Of a stretch of DNA of 64,000 nucleotides, positions 50,230 through 58,851 are shown in pieces. A program made the translations under genes and the position numbers. Within the stretch, counting starts at the first letter, position 1. Each line of letters opens with the position of its first letter. The stretch lies in assembly GCF_000269985.1 (NCBI RefSeq), contig NC_016109.1, positions 1,612,001 to 1,676,000 on the forward strand, in the 5' to 3' direction. The DNA is from Kitasatospora setae KM-6054. Its GTDB lineage: Bacteria > Actinomycetota > Actinomycetes > Streptomycetales > Streptomycetaceae. Below the pieces are notes generated by a model, which worked only from the letters and a program-made list of their open reading frames with translations, was not told where the DNA came from and did no database searches.

Positions 50230-50997
50230 ATGGCGTTGCGCCCGATCGACCTGGCCCGCGCGCACGGCCTGTCCACCCAGGCGGTGCGCAACTACGAGGA
50301 GGCGGGCGTGCTGCCGCCCGCGGCCCGCTCGGCGCACGGCTACCGGCAGTACGGGGAGCGGCACGCGGCGGCGCTGCGGGCGTTCCTGGCGCTGGTTCCG
50401 GGGCACGGGCACCAGGCGGCGACCGCGATCGTGCGGGCGGCCACCTCGGGCGACCTGCCGGAGGCGCTGCGCCTGGTCGACGCGGGCCACGCCGTGCTGG
50501 CCGAGGACCGCCGGACCCTGGCGGCGGTCCGCACCGCTCTCGACCACCTGCCGCCCGCCGACACCGACGCCGACGAGCCCGCCGTCCGCACCGGAGGGCC
50601 CGCCGCCGGCACCCACATCGGCCCGCTCGCCCACCGCCTGGGCCTGCGCCCGGCCACCCTGCGCGCGTGGGAGCGCGCGGGCCTGGTCACCCCCCGGCGG
50701 GACCCCCGCACCGGCTACCGCGTCTACCCGCCCGCACAGGTCCGCGAGTCGCTGCTCGCCGAGCAGCTCCGGCGCGGCGGCCACGGCCTGGCCCGGACCG
50801 CCGAGATCCTGGACCGGCTGCGGGCGGCCGGGGCGGACCCGGAGGCCGTCCGCCCCACCCTGGCCGCCTGGCAGGACCGGCTGACCGCCCGCGGCCGCGC
50901 CCTGCTGTCAGGCGCGGCCGCCCTGCACGCCTACCTCGAAGAGTCCGCGAGACCCTCGGAGCCCGCAGAGCCCGCGGAGCCTTCGGCTTCGGGCTGA
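50230..50997 (+). CDS. tandem-MerR regulator (TioE-like)
   Basis: 255 residues with two MerR-type DNA-binding domains in one chain. The first is IDLARAHGLSTQAVRNYEEA plus GVLPPAARSAHGYRQY (4-45). The second is IGPLAHRLGLRPATLRAWER plus AGLVTPRRDPRTGYRVYPPA (about 128-165). Each has helix-turn-helix plus wing with the GYRxY motif. This matches the TioE type from actinomycetes. The C-terminal part is short and has no drug-binding GyrI domain. It is divergent from the esterase-like gene and probably controls it. Confidence 0.88.
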   Translation: MALRPIDLARAHGLSTQAVRNYEEAGVLPPAARSAHGYRQYGERHAAALRAFLALVPGHGHQAATAIVRAATSGDLPEALRLVDAGHAVLAEDRRTLAAVRTALDHLPPADTDADEPAVRTGGPAAGTHIGPLAHRLGLRPATLRAWERAGLVTPRRDPRTGYRVYPPAQVRESLLAEQLRRGGHGLARTAEILDRLRAAGADPEAVRPTLAAWQDRLTARGRALLSGAAALHAYLEESARPSEPAEPAEPSASG

Positions 50998-51003
50998 ACC
51001 CGC

Positions 51004-52614
51004 CTACGACCCGCCCCGGTTGGTGACCACGCCGTTGGACATGGTGAGCGGCACGGCCGTCCCGGCGAAGGCGTCCGGGTCGGCGGTGAGCGGGTCGAGG
51101 GCGAAGGCGGTGAGGTCGGCGCGCAGTCCGGGGGCGATCCGGCCGGTGCGGTCGGATTCGCCGGCGGCGCGGGCCGCGTGGGTGGTGTAGCCCTCCAGGG
51201 CCATCAGCGGGGTGAGGGCCTGGAGGGGGTTGACGGGGGTGGTGTCGGTGCCGGCGTGGCGGCGCAGCCGGGCGTAGGCGAGGACGCCGCGCGGGTCGTG
51301 GTGGGCGATCGGCCAGTCGGAGCCGAGGGCGAGGGTGGCGCCGGTGTCGCGCAGGGTGCGGCAGATCCAGGCCCGGTCGGCGCGTTCGGTGCCGAGGCGG
51401 GTGGACCAGGCGTCGGTGTGGTCGGCCCTGGTGTACGCGGAGTGGGTGGGCTGCATGGACGCGGGGACGCCCAACTCGGCGAAGCGGCGGGCCTGTTCGT
51501 CGCCGAGCGTCTCGATGTGTTCGATCCGGTGCCGGCCGCGGCCCCGGCCGGGCAGGGCGGCGACGGTGTCCAGTACGTGCCGGACGCCCGCGTCGCCGAT
51601 CGCGTGCGTCGCGGTGCGCACCCCGTACGCGTCCAACTGCCGGACGACGTCGGTGTATTCGGCGGGGTCGAGCCAGAGCGCGGCGGTGCCCTCGCCGTGG
51701 CAGTCGGGGTGTTCGAGCCAGGCGGAGCCGCCTTCGACGGTGCCGTCGACGAACAGTTTGACACCGCCGACCAGCCAGTTCCGTCCGGATTCGGCTTGCA
51801 GCGCGGCGAGTTCGCGCAGGCCGTCGGCGTCGGTGCCGGGCATGCACCAGGGGGCGATGCGCAGGCGCAGCGGCAGGTGGCGGGTGTCCTCGATGGCGCG
51901 GACCAGGTCGAGGATGTCGCCGCCGGCGTCCATCACGTGTGCCCCGGCGAGGCCGCCGCCGGCCATCCGGAGCAGCAACGCGTGCAGGGCGTCCCGGCGT
52001 TGGTCGAGCGGGAGGCTGGGCATGACGGCGGTGACCAGGTCCATCGCGGCGTGTTCGATCAGGTGGCCGGTGGGGGTTCCGTCGGGGTCGCAGACGACGG
52101 TGGCGCGCTGGGCGAAGGTGCGCGGGCCGGTGACGCCGGCGGCGCGCAGGGCGGGGCCGGTGGCGAGCGCGGAGTGGCCGTCGTAGAGGCGGATGAAGGC
52201 GGGCGTGTCGGGGCCGAGCACGTCCTCGACGGCCGAGCGGTGGACGGGCCGGTCGCCGAACGCGTTGTGGTCGAGGTTCCAGGCGAGCACCCAGCCGTCG
52301 AGCCGTTCGGCCGAGGCGAGGGCGGCGCGCAGGCCGTCCAGGTCGCGGACGGCGGACAGGTCGGTGCCGGTGGTGAGTTCGAGGCCGAGCGCGGGGTGGC
52401 TGTGGCCGTCGACCAGTCCGGGGACGAGGACGGCGTCGCCGAGGTCGATCAGCTCGGTGCCGGGGCCGCGCCACCGCCGGGCGTCGGCGGCGGTGCCGAC
52501 CGCGGTGATCAGCCCGTCGGCGACGGCGACGGCGGTGGCGCCGGCGGTGGTGGCGTCGGTGGTGGCGTCGAGGGTGTGGACGGTGCGGGCGAGGACGATG
52601 GTGTCGGGCGACAC
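51004..52614 (-). CDS. amidohydrolase, YtcJ-like
   Basis: 536 residues from a GTG at 52614. The metal site GLVDGHSH (H-x-H), the conserved THAIGDAGVRHVLD, HRIEHIETLGDEQ and the terminal GSDWPI Asp define the YtcJ/composite-domain amidohydrolase group. No carboxylated-Lys motif is obvious, as is usual in this group. Substrates are amides or imides and remain unassigned. It is 32 bp after a permease gene on the same strand, suggesting import followed by hydrolysis of a compound, with a TetR protein divergent. Confidence 0.88.
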   Translation of the reverse strand: MSPDTIVLARTVHTLDATTDATTAGATAVAVADGLITAVGTAADARRWRGPGTELIDLGDAVLVPGLVDGHSHPALGLELTTGTDLSAVRDLDGLRAALASAERLDGWVLAWNLDHNAFGDRPVHRSAVEDVLGPDTPAFIRLYDGHSALATGPALRAAGVTGPRTFAQRATVVCDPDGTPTGHLIEHAAMDLVTAVMPSLPLDQRRDALHALLLRMAGGGLAGAHVMDAGGDILDLVRAIEDTRHLPLRLRIAPWCMPGTDADGLRELAALQAESGRNWLVGGVKLFVDGTVEGGSAWLEHPDCHGEGTAALWLDPAEYTDVVRQLDAYGVRTATHAIGDAGVRHVLDTVAALPGRGRGRHRIEHIETLGDEQARRFAELGVPASMQPTHSAYTRADHTDAWSTRLGTERADRAWICRTLRDTGATLALGSDWPIAHHDPRGVLAYARLRRHAGTDTTPVNPLQALTPLMALEGYTTHAARAAGESDRTGRIAPGLRADLTAFALDPLTADPDAFAGTAVPLTMSNGVVTNRGGS

Positions 52615-52646
52615 GGTGGACTCCTGGTGGTGCGGGGGTGGTTCGG

Positions 52647-54140
52647 TCAGCGGCCGGGGGTCGCCGCGGCGGGTGCGCCAGCGTCAGCTTCAGCGGCAGC
52701 GACGTCGGCGCCAACGGCCTCGGCCGGTTCGGCGCCGAACGCCGCGTACACCCCGGGCCGGCGGGCGCGGGTGCGCAGCGCGTAGAGCACGCCGACGGCG
52801 AAGACGGCGGGGACGATCAGGATCAGGACCCGGTTGACGGTGTCGGACGCGCCGGTCAGCAGGTCGATGTGGTCGACCACCAGCCAGAGCGCGCCGGTCA
52901 GCAGCACGGCGGCGAGGGCGGGCGCGGCGACGGTGCGCAGCGCGCCCTCACCGTGGCCGGGGCGGCGCCGGAACCAGCAGGGCACGGCGACGGCGGCGAG
53001 CAGTTGCAGCGCGACCAGGGCGAGCATGCCGGGGGTGTTCACCCACAGCAGCAGCTGGGTGTACGGGTCGGCCCCGGCGGCGGCGAACACGCCGACGACG
53101 AGCAGGGTGAGCAGGCTCTGGGCGAGCCCGGAGACGTACGGGGAGCGGTGCCGGGGGTGGATCCGGCCGAGCGCGCGGGGCAGCAGGCCCTCTTCGGCGA
53201 GGGCGAGGCCGTAGCGGCTGGTGGCGTTGTGGAAGGCGAGCAGCGAGGCCAGGATGCTGGTGACGATCAGGACGTGCATCAGGTCGGCGGCCCAGCCGCC
53301 GACGTACTGGTCGATGGCGGTGAAGAACAGGCCGCCCGGGTCCTGGGCGGCGGCCGCGACGACCTCGGTGTCGCCGTACGCCTGGATGACCGTCCAGACC
53401 ACGAAGGCGTAGAACAGGCCGAGGAAGGCGACGGCCAGGTAGGTGGCGCGCGGGACGGTGCGGTCGGGGTCGCGGGCCTCGCGGCGGTAGATGACGGTCG
53501 ACTCGAAGCCGGTGAACGCGGCGAACGCCATCGCGAGCACGCCGGGCATGCCGTCGGTGAGGACGTTGCCGGGCGCGAAGGAGTGCAGGCTGAGGCCGTG
53601 CGCGCCGCCCTTGAGCAGCACGGCGGCGGCGAGCAGCACCAGGATGCCGGTCTCGGCGAGCAGCAGGACGCCGAGCAGTTTCGCGCCGAAGTCGATCGAG
53701 CGGAAGCCGCCGTACCAGATCACCGCCAGGCCGATCAGCGCGGGCAGCAGCCAGGGGATCCGGTGGCCGGTGAGCGCCTCGACGGTGTCGCTGGTGGCGG
53801 AGCCGAGCAGGCCGAACACGCCGATGTTCATGCCGAGGTAGCCGAGCAGGGCGAGCAGCGCGGCGCCGAACCCGGCGGGGCGGCCGAGGCCCTGGGTGAT
53901 GTACGCGTAGAAGCCGCCGGCGTTGCGGACGTGCCGGCTCATGGTGGTGAAGCCGACGGCGAAGACGGCCAGCGTGATACCGGCGGCGAGGTAGCCGGCG
54001 GGGGCACCGATGCCGCCGATCAGCAGGGCGAGCGGGGCGACGCCGGCCATCACGGTGAGCGGGGCGGCGGCGGAGACCACGAAGAAGGCGATGTCGGCGG
54101 TGCCGAGGCTGCCGCGGCGCAGCGTGGGGGTGTCGGTCAT
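52647..54140 (-). CDS. APC-family amino acid/amine permease
   Basis: 497 residues with about 12 transmembrane helices. The N-terminal GSLGTADIAFFVVSAAAPLT with the helix 1 break motif, GFYAYITQGLGRPAGF, and AFAAFTGFESTVIYRREARD are hallmarks of the amino acid-polyamine-organocation superfamily. It probably imports an amino acid, amine or related amide. It is cotranscribed with the amidohydrolase. The ATG is 175 bp from the divergent TetR regulator gene, whose likely operator lies between. Confidence 0.9.
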   Translation of the reverse strand: MTDTPTLRRGSLGTADIAFFVVSAAAPLTVMAGVAPLALLIGGIGAPAGYLAAGITLAVFAVGFTTMSRHVRNAGGFYAYITQGLGRPAGFGAALLALLGYLGMNIGVFGLLGSATSDTVEALTGHRIPWLLPALIGLAVIWYGGFRSIDFGAKLLGVLLLAETGILVLLAAAVLLKGGAHGLSLHSFAPGNVLTDGMPGVLAMAFAAFTGFESTVIYRREARDPDRTVPRATYLAVAFLGLFYAFVVWTVIQAYGDTEVVAAAAQDPGGLFFTAIDQYVGGWAADLMHVLIVTSILASLLAFHNATSRYGLALAEEGLLPRALGRIHPRHRSPYVSGLAQSLLTLLVVGVFAAAGADPYTQLLLWVNTPGMLALVALQLLAAVAVPCWFRRRPGHGEGALRTVAAPALAAVLLTGALWLVVDHIDLLTGASDTVNRVLILIVPAVFAVGVLYALRTRARRPGVYAAFGAEPAEAVGADVAAAEADAGAPAAATPGR

Positions 54141-54203
54141 GGGGAGCCCTTCTGGCGGCCGGGTGGGGGGTCCGGCTGGTGGTCCCGACTGCGGACGACC
54201 ATA

Positions 54204-54215
54204 AACCTAAAGGTT
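54204..54215. promoter_or_regulatory. candidate TetR operator
   Basis: AACCT-AA-AGGTT, an inverted repeat in an AT-rich island 64 bp before the permease start and about 100 bp before the TetR gene. It is well placed to control both divergent genes; the short arms leave doubt. Confidence 0.5.
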
Positions 54216-54315
54216 GATGGTTTTGGCACCCTAGCCCGGCGCACTACCCTCTGGGAAGACCCGGAATCCGAGGTCACGACGGCGGCGACGGACATCGCGA
54301 CGGGGGCGGCAGCGC

Positions 54316-54912
54316 ATGGGACGGCCCAGCAAGGCCCTGCTCGACCGCGAGCGGATCGGCGCGACGGCGCTCGCCCTGGTCGACGAGGACGGCGACTTCA
54401 GCGTCCCGCGGATCGCCCGCCGGCTCGGCGTGCAGACCGCCTCCGTCTACCACCACGTGGACGGGCGGGCCGGCATCGTCGAACTGCTGCGCGTCCAGGT
54501 CTCCGCCGCGATCGACCTGACCACCCTCGACCTGCGCCCCTGGGACACCGCCCTGGAGGCGTGGGCCCGCTCGTACCGCGCCGCGTTCGCCGCCCACCCG
54601 CGCACCATCCTGCTGCTCACCACCAGCCAGGTCGCCGCCCCCGAGGTGCTCGCCCAGTACGAGCGCGCCGTCGCGCTGCTGCTCGACAGCGGCTTCCCGC
54701 CGGCCGCCGCGATGCCGCTGCTCACCGCCGTGGAGAACGTGGTGCTCGGCTCGGTGCTCGACCTGGCCGCCCCCGAGACCGTCTGGGACCCGAACGCCGA
54801 CACCCCCCGCCTCGCCGAGGCACTGCGCGCCGCCGGGCCGGGCCGCACCGACGCCGCCTTCGACCTGGCACTGACCGCCCTGCTGACCCGGGCCCGCACC
54901 CTGCTGCCCTGA
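54316..54912 (+). CDS. TetR-family regulator
   Basis: 198 residues. The N-terminal helix-turn-helix is DFSVPRIARRLGVQTASVYHHVD (about residues 29-51), and the C-terminal domain resembles the TetR_C group (LTLVENVVLGSVLD-like AVENVVLGSVLDL). GRPSKALLDRERIGATALAL is the family's usual opening. It is divergent from the permease-amidohydrolase operon and is probably its ligand-responsive repressor. Confidence 0.9.
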   Translation: MGRPSKALLDRERIGATALALVDEDGDFSVPRIARRLGVQTASVYHHVDGRAGIVELLRVQVSAAIDLTTLDLRPWDTALEAWARSYRAAFAAHPRTILLLTTSQVAAPEVLAQYERAVALLLDSGFPPAAAMPLLTAVENVVLGSVLDLAAPETVWDPNADTPRLAEALRAAGPGRTDAAFDLALTALLTRARTLLP

Positions 54913-55121
54913 CCGGCACCCGCGCCGCCCCCGGCCGCGCGATCTCCTGACACCCCCTCAGACAAACCTGTGTGAACCCTACAAACCCAGCAGGGGCGAC
55001 TCAGTCACGCCCGGCAACCCTCCCCGCCCTCCCCCCTTGGAAGAGTGAGCCCCATCGGATCCGCCCGGCCGACCGCCGACGGGCCCGGTCATTGTGCTGC
55101 CTTCACAACGGGAGTATCACC

Positions 55122-56336
55122 ATGCGCACCGCACACGACAGCGTCGTGGTCACCGGTCTCGGGGCCACCACCCCGCTCGGCGGGACCGCGCCCGACACCT
55201 GGCGGGCCATGTGCGAGGGGCACAACGGCATCCGCGCCATCGACCGCCCCTGGGTCGCCGAGCTGCCGATCCGGATCGCCGGGCAGCTCGCCGTCGAACC
55301 GTCCGCCGTCCTCGACCGGATCGAGGCCCGCCGGCTCGACCGCAGCGAGCAGATCGCCCTGATCGCCGCCCGCGAAGCCTGGGCCGACGCCGGCCGGCCC
55401 GCTGTCGAGGGCGAGCGGCTCGCGGTGGTCATCGGCACCGGTACCGGCGGCTCGGTGACGATGCTCGACCAGAACGGGGTGCTGGAGCGTTCCGGCGTCC
55501 GCAAGGTGTCGCCGCACACCGTCCCGATGCTGATGGCCAACGGCCCCGCCGCCTGGGTCTCCATCGACCTCGGCGCCCGGGCCGGCGCCCACACCCCGGT
55601 CAGCGCGTGCGCGTCCGGCGCCGAGGCCGTCGCCCTCGGCCTGGACCTGATCCGGCTGGGCCGCGCCGACGTCGTGCTGGCCGGCGGCACCGAAGCCTGC
55701 CTGCACCCGCTCCCGCTGGCCGGCTTCGCCCAGGCCCGCGCGCACTCGCTGCGCAACGACGACCCGGCCGGCGCCTCCCGCCCCTTCGACACCGGCCGCG
55801 ACGGCTTCGTCATCGCCGAGGGCGCCGCCGTGCTCGTCCTCGAACGCGCCACCCTGCGCCCCGGCCACCGCCGCTACGCCACCCTGGCCGGCGCCGCCGT
55901 CACCTCCGACGCCCACCACATCACCGCCGGCCACCCGGACGGCCAGACCCGCGCCGTCCGCGCCGCCCTCGCCGACGCCGGCCTGCCGCCCGAGGCGATC
56001 GGCCTCGTCCACGCGCACGCCACCTCCACCCCGCTGGGCGACCACACCGAGGCCGAGACCCTGACCCGCGTCTTCGGCGCGCACCGCCCCGCCGTCACCG
56101 CCACCAAGTCGATGACCGGCCACCTCTTCGGCGCCGCCGGGGCCCTCTCCGCCCTCGCCACCGCCTACTCGCTGCACCACCAGTACGCCCCGGCCGTCCG
56201 CAACCTCACCGACCCCGACCCCGACCTCCACCCCCTCGACCTGCTCACCGCCTCCGGGCCGCTCCCGGCCGGCGCCGCCCTCACCAACTCCTTCGGCTTC
56301 GGCGGCCACAACGCGGCCCTGGTCCTCACCACCTGA
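55122..56336 (+). CDS. beta-ketoacyl-ACP synthase (KAS II / FabF-like), stand-alone
   Basis: 404 residues from the ATG at 55122 (ACGGGAG upstream). The thiolase-fold Cys is in PVSACASGAEAVALG, with catalytic His residues in VHAHATSTPLGD and KSMTGHLFGAAGAL, and SFGFGGHNAALVL at the end. It therefore has the complete Cys-His-His triad and should be active in condensing acyl-ACP with malonyl-ACP. It lacks the neighbouring fabD, fabH and acpP genes of the fatty-acid operon, so it is a second, separate KAS that may serve lipid tuning or specialised metabolism. Confidence 0.9.
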   Translation: MRTAHDSVVVTGLGATTPLGGTAPDTWRAMCEGHNGIRAIDRPWVAELPIRIAGQLAVEPSAVLDRIEARRLDRSEQIALIAAREAWADAGRPAVEGERLAVVIGTGTGGSVTMLDQNGVLERSGVRKVSPHTVPMLMANGPAAWVSIDLGARAGAHTPVSACASGAEAVALGLDLIRLGRADVVLAGGTEACLHPLPLAGFAQARAHSLRNDDPAGASRPFDTGRDGFVIAEGAAVLVLERATLRPGHRRYATLAGAAVTSDAHHITAGHPDGQTRAVRAALADAGLPPEAIGLVHAHATSTPLGDHTEAETLTRVFGAHRPAVTATKSMTGHLFGAAGALSALATAYSLHHQYAPAVRNLTDPDPDLHPLDLLTASGPLPAGAALTNSFGFGGHNAALVLTT

Positions 56337-56389
56337 CGCCCCCGGCGGCTCAGCGGCGCCCACCCTCGTCCAGCGCCACCGCCGCACAT

Positions 56390-56521
56390 CGCGGCCGGGC
56401 CGGGGAACCTGGCCCCGGACATCCCGGCCGGCCCGAACTCGAAGGGCGCGCCGAGCGCGTCCCCGACCGCCGAGCCGAGCACCGCCCCGACCACCCGCTG
56501 CCGCCGCCCCGGCCCGTCCAT
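56390..56521 (-). pseudogene. ADP-ribosylglycohydrolase N-terminal remnant
   Basis: On the minus strand from an ATG at 56521: RRQRVVGAVLGSAVGDALGA, then PFEFGPAGMSG. This is the opening of the ADP-ribosylglycohydrolase family (G-x-x-x-G-D-A-L-G motif). The next expected block, the metal-binding F-T-D-D-T motif, never appears; the frame becomes arginine/glycine-rich and runs into the ketosynthase 3' end. About 45 residues remain, so the gene was truncated, presumably by a deletion. Confidence 0.6.
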
Positions 56522-56580
56522 TCGCCACTCTCCGTAGTCATCCGAGCGCCATCGCGCCCTCCGCTAGCCTGGTGGGCACG

Positions 56581-57747
56581 ATGAACTGTTTCACCACCGC
56601 CTGGGGCGAGTTCGAGCTGGCCCGGTTCCCGGAGGACCCGCGGGAGCGGCTGCGCGCCTGGGACGCCGCCGACGAGTACCTGCTGCGGCACCTGCACGAC
56701 GAGGCGGTGCCGCTGGACGGGGCGGTCACCGTGCTCGGCGACCGCTGGGGCGCGCTGTCGACCGCGCTGGCCGCCGCTCCGGCGGCGGAGGGCGCCGCGC
56801 TGACGGCGGTCACCGACTCGTACCTCGCCTCCCGGGCGATCGCCGCGAACCTCGCCCGCAACGGCGCCGACCCGGCGGCGGTCGCGGTCCGCAGCACCCA
56901 GGACGCGCCGCCGGAGCGGATCGACGTGCTGCTGGTGCGCGTCCCGAAGAGCCTGGCGCTGCTGGAGGACCAGCTGCACCGGCTGGCCCCGGCGGTGCAC
57001 CCGGGCACGGTGGTCGCCGGGACCGGCATGGTCACCGAGATCCACACCTCCACGCTGAACCTGTTCGAGCGGATCCTCGGCCCGACCCGCACCTCGCTCG
57101 CCGTCCGCAAGGCCCGCCTGATCCACACCGCCCCGGCCCCGGAGCCCGTCCGGCCCGCCAACCCGTGGCCGCTGCGCTACCGGCTGCCGGACGGGATCGG
57201 CGTCCTGTCGGGCCGCCAGGTCGCCAACCAGGCGGGCGTGTTCTGCGCGGACCGCCTCGACATCGGCAGCCGCTTCTTCCTCCAGCACCTGCCGGAGCCC
57301 GCCGGCGCCCCGCGCCGGATCGTCGACCTGGGCTGCGGCAACGGCATCCTCGGCACGGCCGCCGCGCTCGCCGACCCGGACGCCGAACTCCTCTTCGTGG
57401 ACGAGTCGTTCCAGGCCGTGGCCTCCGCCGAGGAGACCTTCCGCGGCAATCTCGGCCCCGGCCGCCGCGCCGAGTTCCTGGTCGGCGACGCCCTCGCCGA
57501 CGTCCCCTCCGCCTCCGCCGACCTGGTGCTGCTGAACCCCCCGTTCCACTCCCACCAGGCCACCACCGACGCCATCGCCCACCGCATGTTCACCGGCGCC
57601 CGCCGCGTCCTGCGCCCGGGCGGCGAACTCCGCGTGGTCGGCAACCGGCACCTCGGCTACCACGTCAGGCTGCGCCGCCTGTTCGGCAACTGCCGCACGG
57701 TGGCGGGCAGCCCGAAGTTCACGGTCCTGAGCGCCACCCGCCGGTGA
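56581..57747 (+). CDS. class I rRNA methyltransferase, RlmG/RsmC-like
   Basis: 388 residues from the ATG at 56581; a GTG 9 bp earlier is possible. The N-terminal half is a catalytically degenerate methyltransferase-like domain. The C-terminal half has the SAM loop RRIVDLGCGNGILGTAAA and the N2-guanine methyltransferase motif VLLNPPFHSHQAT (NPPFH). This duplicated layout is typical of RsmC and RlmG, which make m2G in 16S or 23S rRNA. A TAGCCT element 12 bp before the ATG suggests a leaderless mRNA. Confidence 0.88.
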   Translation: MNCFTTAWGEFELARFPEDPRERLRAWDAADEYLLRHLHDEAVPLDGAVTVLGDRWGALSTALAAAPAAEGAALTAVTDSYLASRAIAANLARNGADPAAVAVRSTQDAPPERIDVLLVRVPKSLALLEDQLHRLAPAVHPGTVVAGTGMVTEIHTSTLNLFERILGPTRTSLAVRKARLIHTAPAPEPVRPANPWPLRYRLPDGIGVLSGRQVANQAGVFCADRLDIGSRFFLQHLPEPAGAPRRIVDLGCGNGILGTAAALADPDAELLFVDESFQAVASAEETFRGNLGPGRRAEFLVGDALADVPSASADLVLLNPPFHSHQATTDAIAHRMFTGARRVLRPGGELRVVGNRHLGYHVRLRRLFGNCRTVAGSPKFTVLSATRR

Positions 57748-57898
57748 ACCCCGCGCCGCCGAGCGGCGGCGCCCTCCCCGCCCTCCCTGGTGGACGCACC
57801 GTCCGCGCCGTGCTCTAGGGTGAGCGCCGTTTCGCCGTGGAAGCTCGCCGTGGAGACCCCCGGGCCCGAGCGCCACCGCCCAGGGGAGGACCCGTTTC

Positions 57899-58831
57899 AT
57901 GGCCGCCACGCATCCCGCCTCGGGAGCCCCGGTTCCCGAGCCGCCGTCGCCGACCTGCTTCCGGCACGCCGACCGGGAGTCGTACGTCCGCTGCACCCGC
58001 TGCGACCGGAACGTCTGCCCGGACTGCCGGCGTGACGCGGCGGTCGGCTACCAGTGCGTGGAGTGCGTCAAGTCCGGCCGGCAGAACGTCCGGCAGGCCC
58101 GGACGGCGTTCGGCGGGCGGATCACCTCCCGCCCGTACGCGACGATCGTGCTGATCGCGCTGAACGTGGCCGCGTACGTGGTCGAGCTGGTCCGGCCGGA
58201 GACGGTGGACCGGTTCGCGGTGCTCGGCTCGGGCGTGCTGCCGCCGCCCGCGGACTACGACCCGGCCACCTACGTGCCGCACCTGTCGGGCATCGCGCAC
58301 GGCGAGTGGGAGCGGCTGATCACCGGCGCGTTCCTGCACCTGGGGCCGACCGAGTGGCCGATGGGCATCCTGCACATCGTGTTCAACATGTACTGGCTGT
58401 GGAACCTGGGCCGGGTGGTCGAGGACCGGCTCGGCGTGCTGCGCTTCCTCGCGCTGTACCTGCTGTCGGCGCTGGGCTCCTCCGCCCTGACCTACTGGAT
58501 CGCGCCGAACACGCTGGCGCTGGGCGCCTCGGGCGCGGTCTTCGGCCTGGCCGGCGGGTACTGGGTGCTCAGCCGCCGCCAGGGCTACGACCCGCTGGGC
58601 GGCAACCAGATGATGGTCACCCTGGTGCTGTGGATGGCGCTCTCGGCGGGCTTCGCCTCCTGGCAGGGCCACCTCGGCGGCCTGCTCACCGGCCTGGCCG
58701 CCGGCGCCGCCCTCGGCTACGCGCCCAAGCAGCAGCGCGGACTCGTCCAGGCGATCAACCTGGCGGCGGTGCTCGCCGTGGTCGCGGTGGTGATCGTGAT
58801 CGCCACCGACCAGGCCGTGCCGTTCTCCTGA
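57899..58831 (+). CDS. rhomboid family intramembrane serine protease with N-terminal zinc finger
   Basis: 310 residues. The N-terminus has a B-box-like zinc finger: TCFRHADRESYVRCTRCDRN and VCPDCRRDAAVGYQCVECV, with at least eight Cys/His ligands. The membrane part (about 80-305) has six helices, with catalytic Ser in GASGAVFGLAGGYW, the His in WQGHLGGLLTGL, and HIVFNMYWLWNLG near helix 2. It cleaves transmembrane substrates within the membrane. The Zn-finger/rhomboid combination is common in streptomycetes. No partner gene is evident nearby. Confidence 0.92.
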   Translation: MAATHPASGAPVPEPPSPTCFRHADRESYVRCTRCDRNVCPDCRRDAAVGYQCVECVKSGRQNVRQARTAFGGRITSRPYATIVLIALNVAAYVVELVRPETVDRFAVLGSGVLPPPADYDPATYVPHLSGIAHGEWERLITGAFLHLGPTEWPMGILHIVFNMYWLWNLGRVVEDRLGVLRFLALYLLSALGSSALTYWIAPNTLALGASGAVFGLAGGYWVLSRRQGYDPLGGNQMMVTLVLWMALSAGFASWQGHLGGLLTGLAAGAALGYAPKQQRGLVQAINLAAVLAVVAVVIVIATDQAVPFS

Positions 58832-58851
58832 CGCATCGTCAACTCTCCTCG

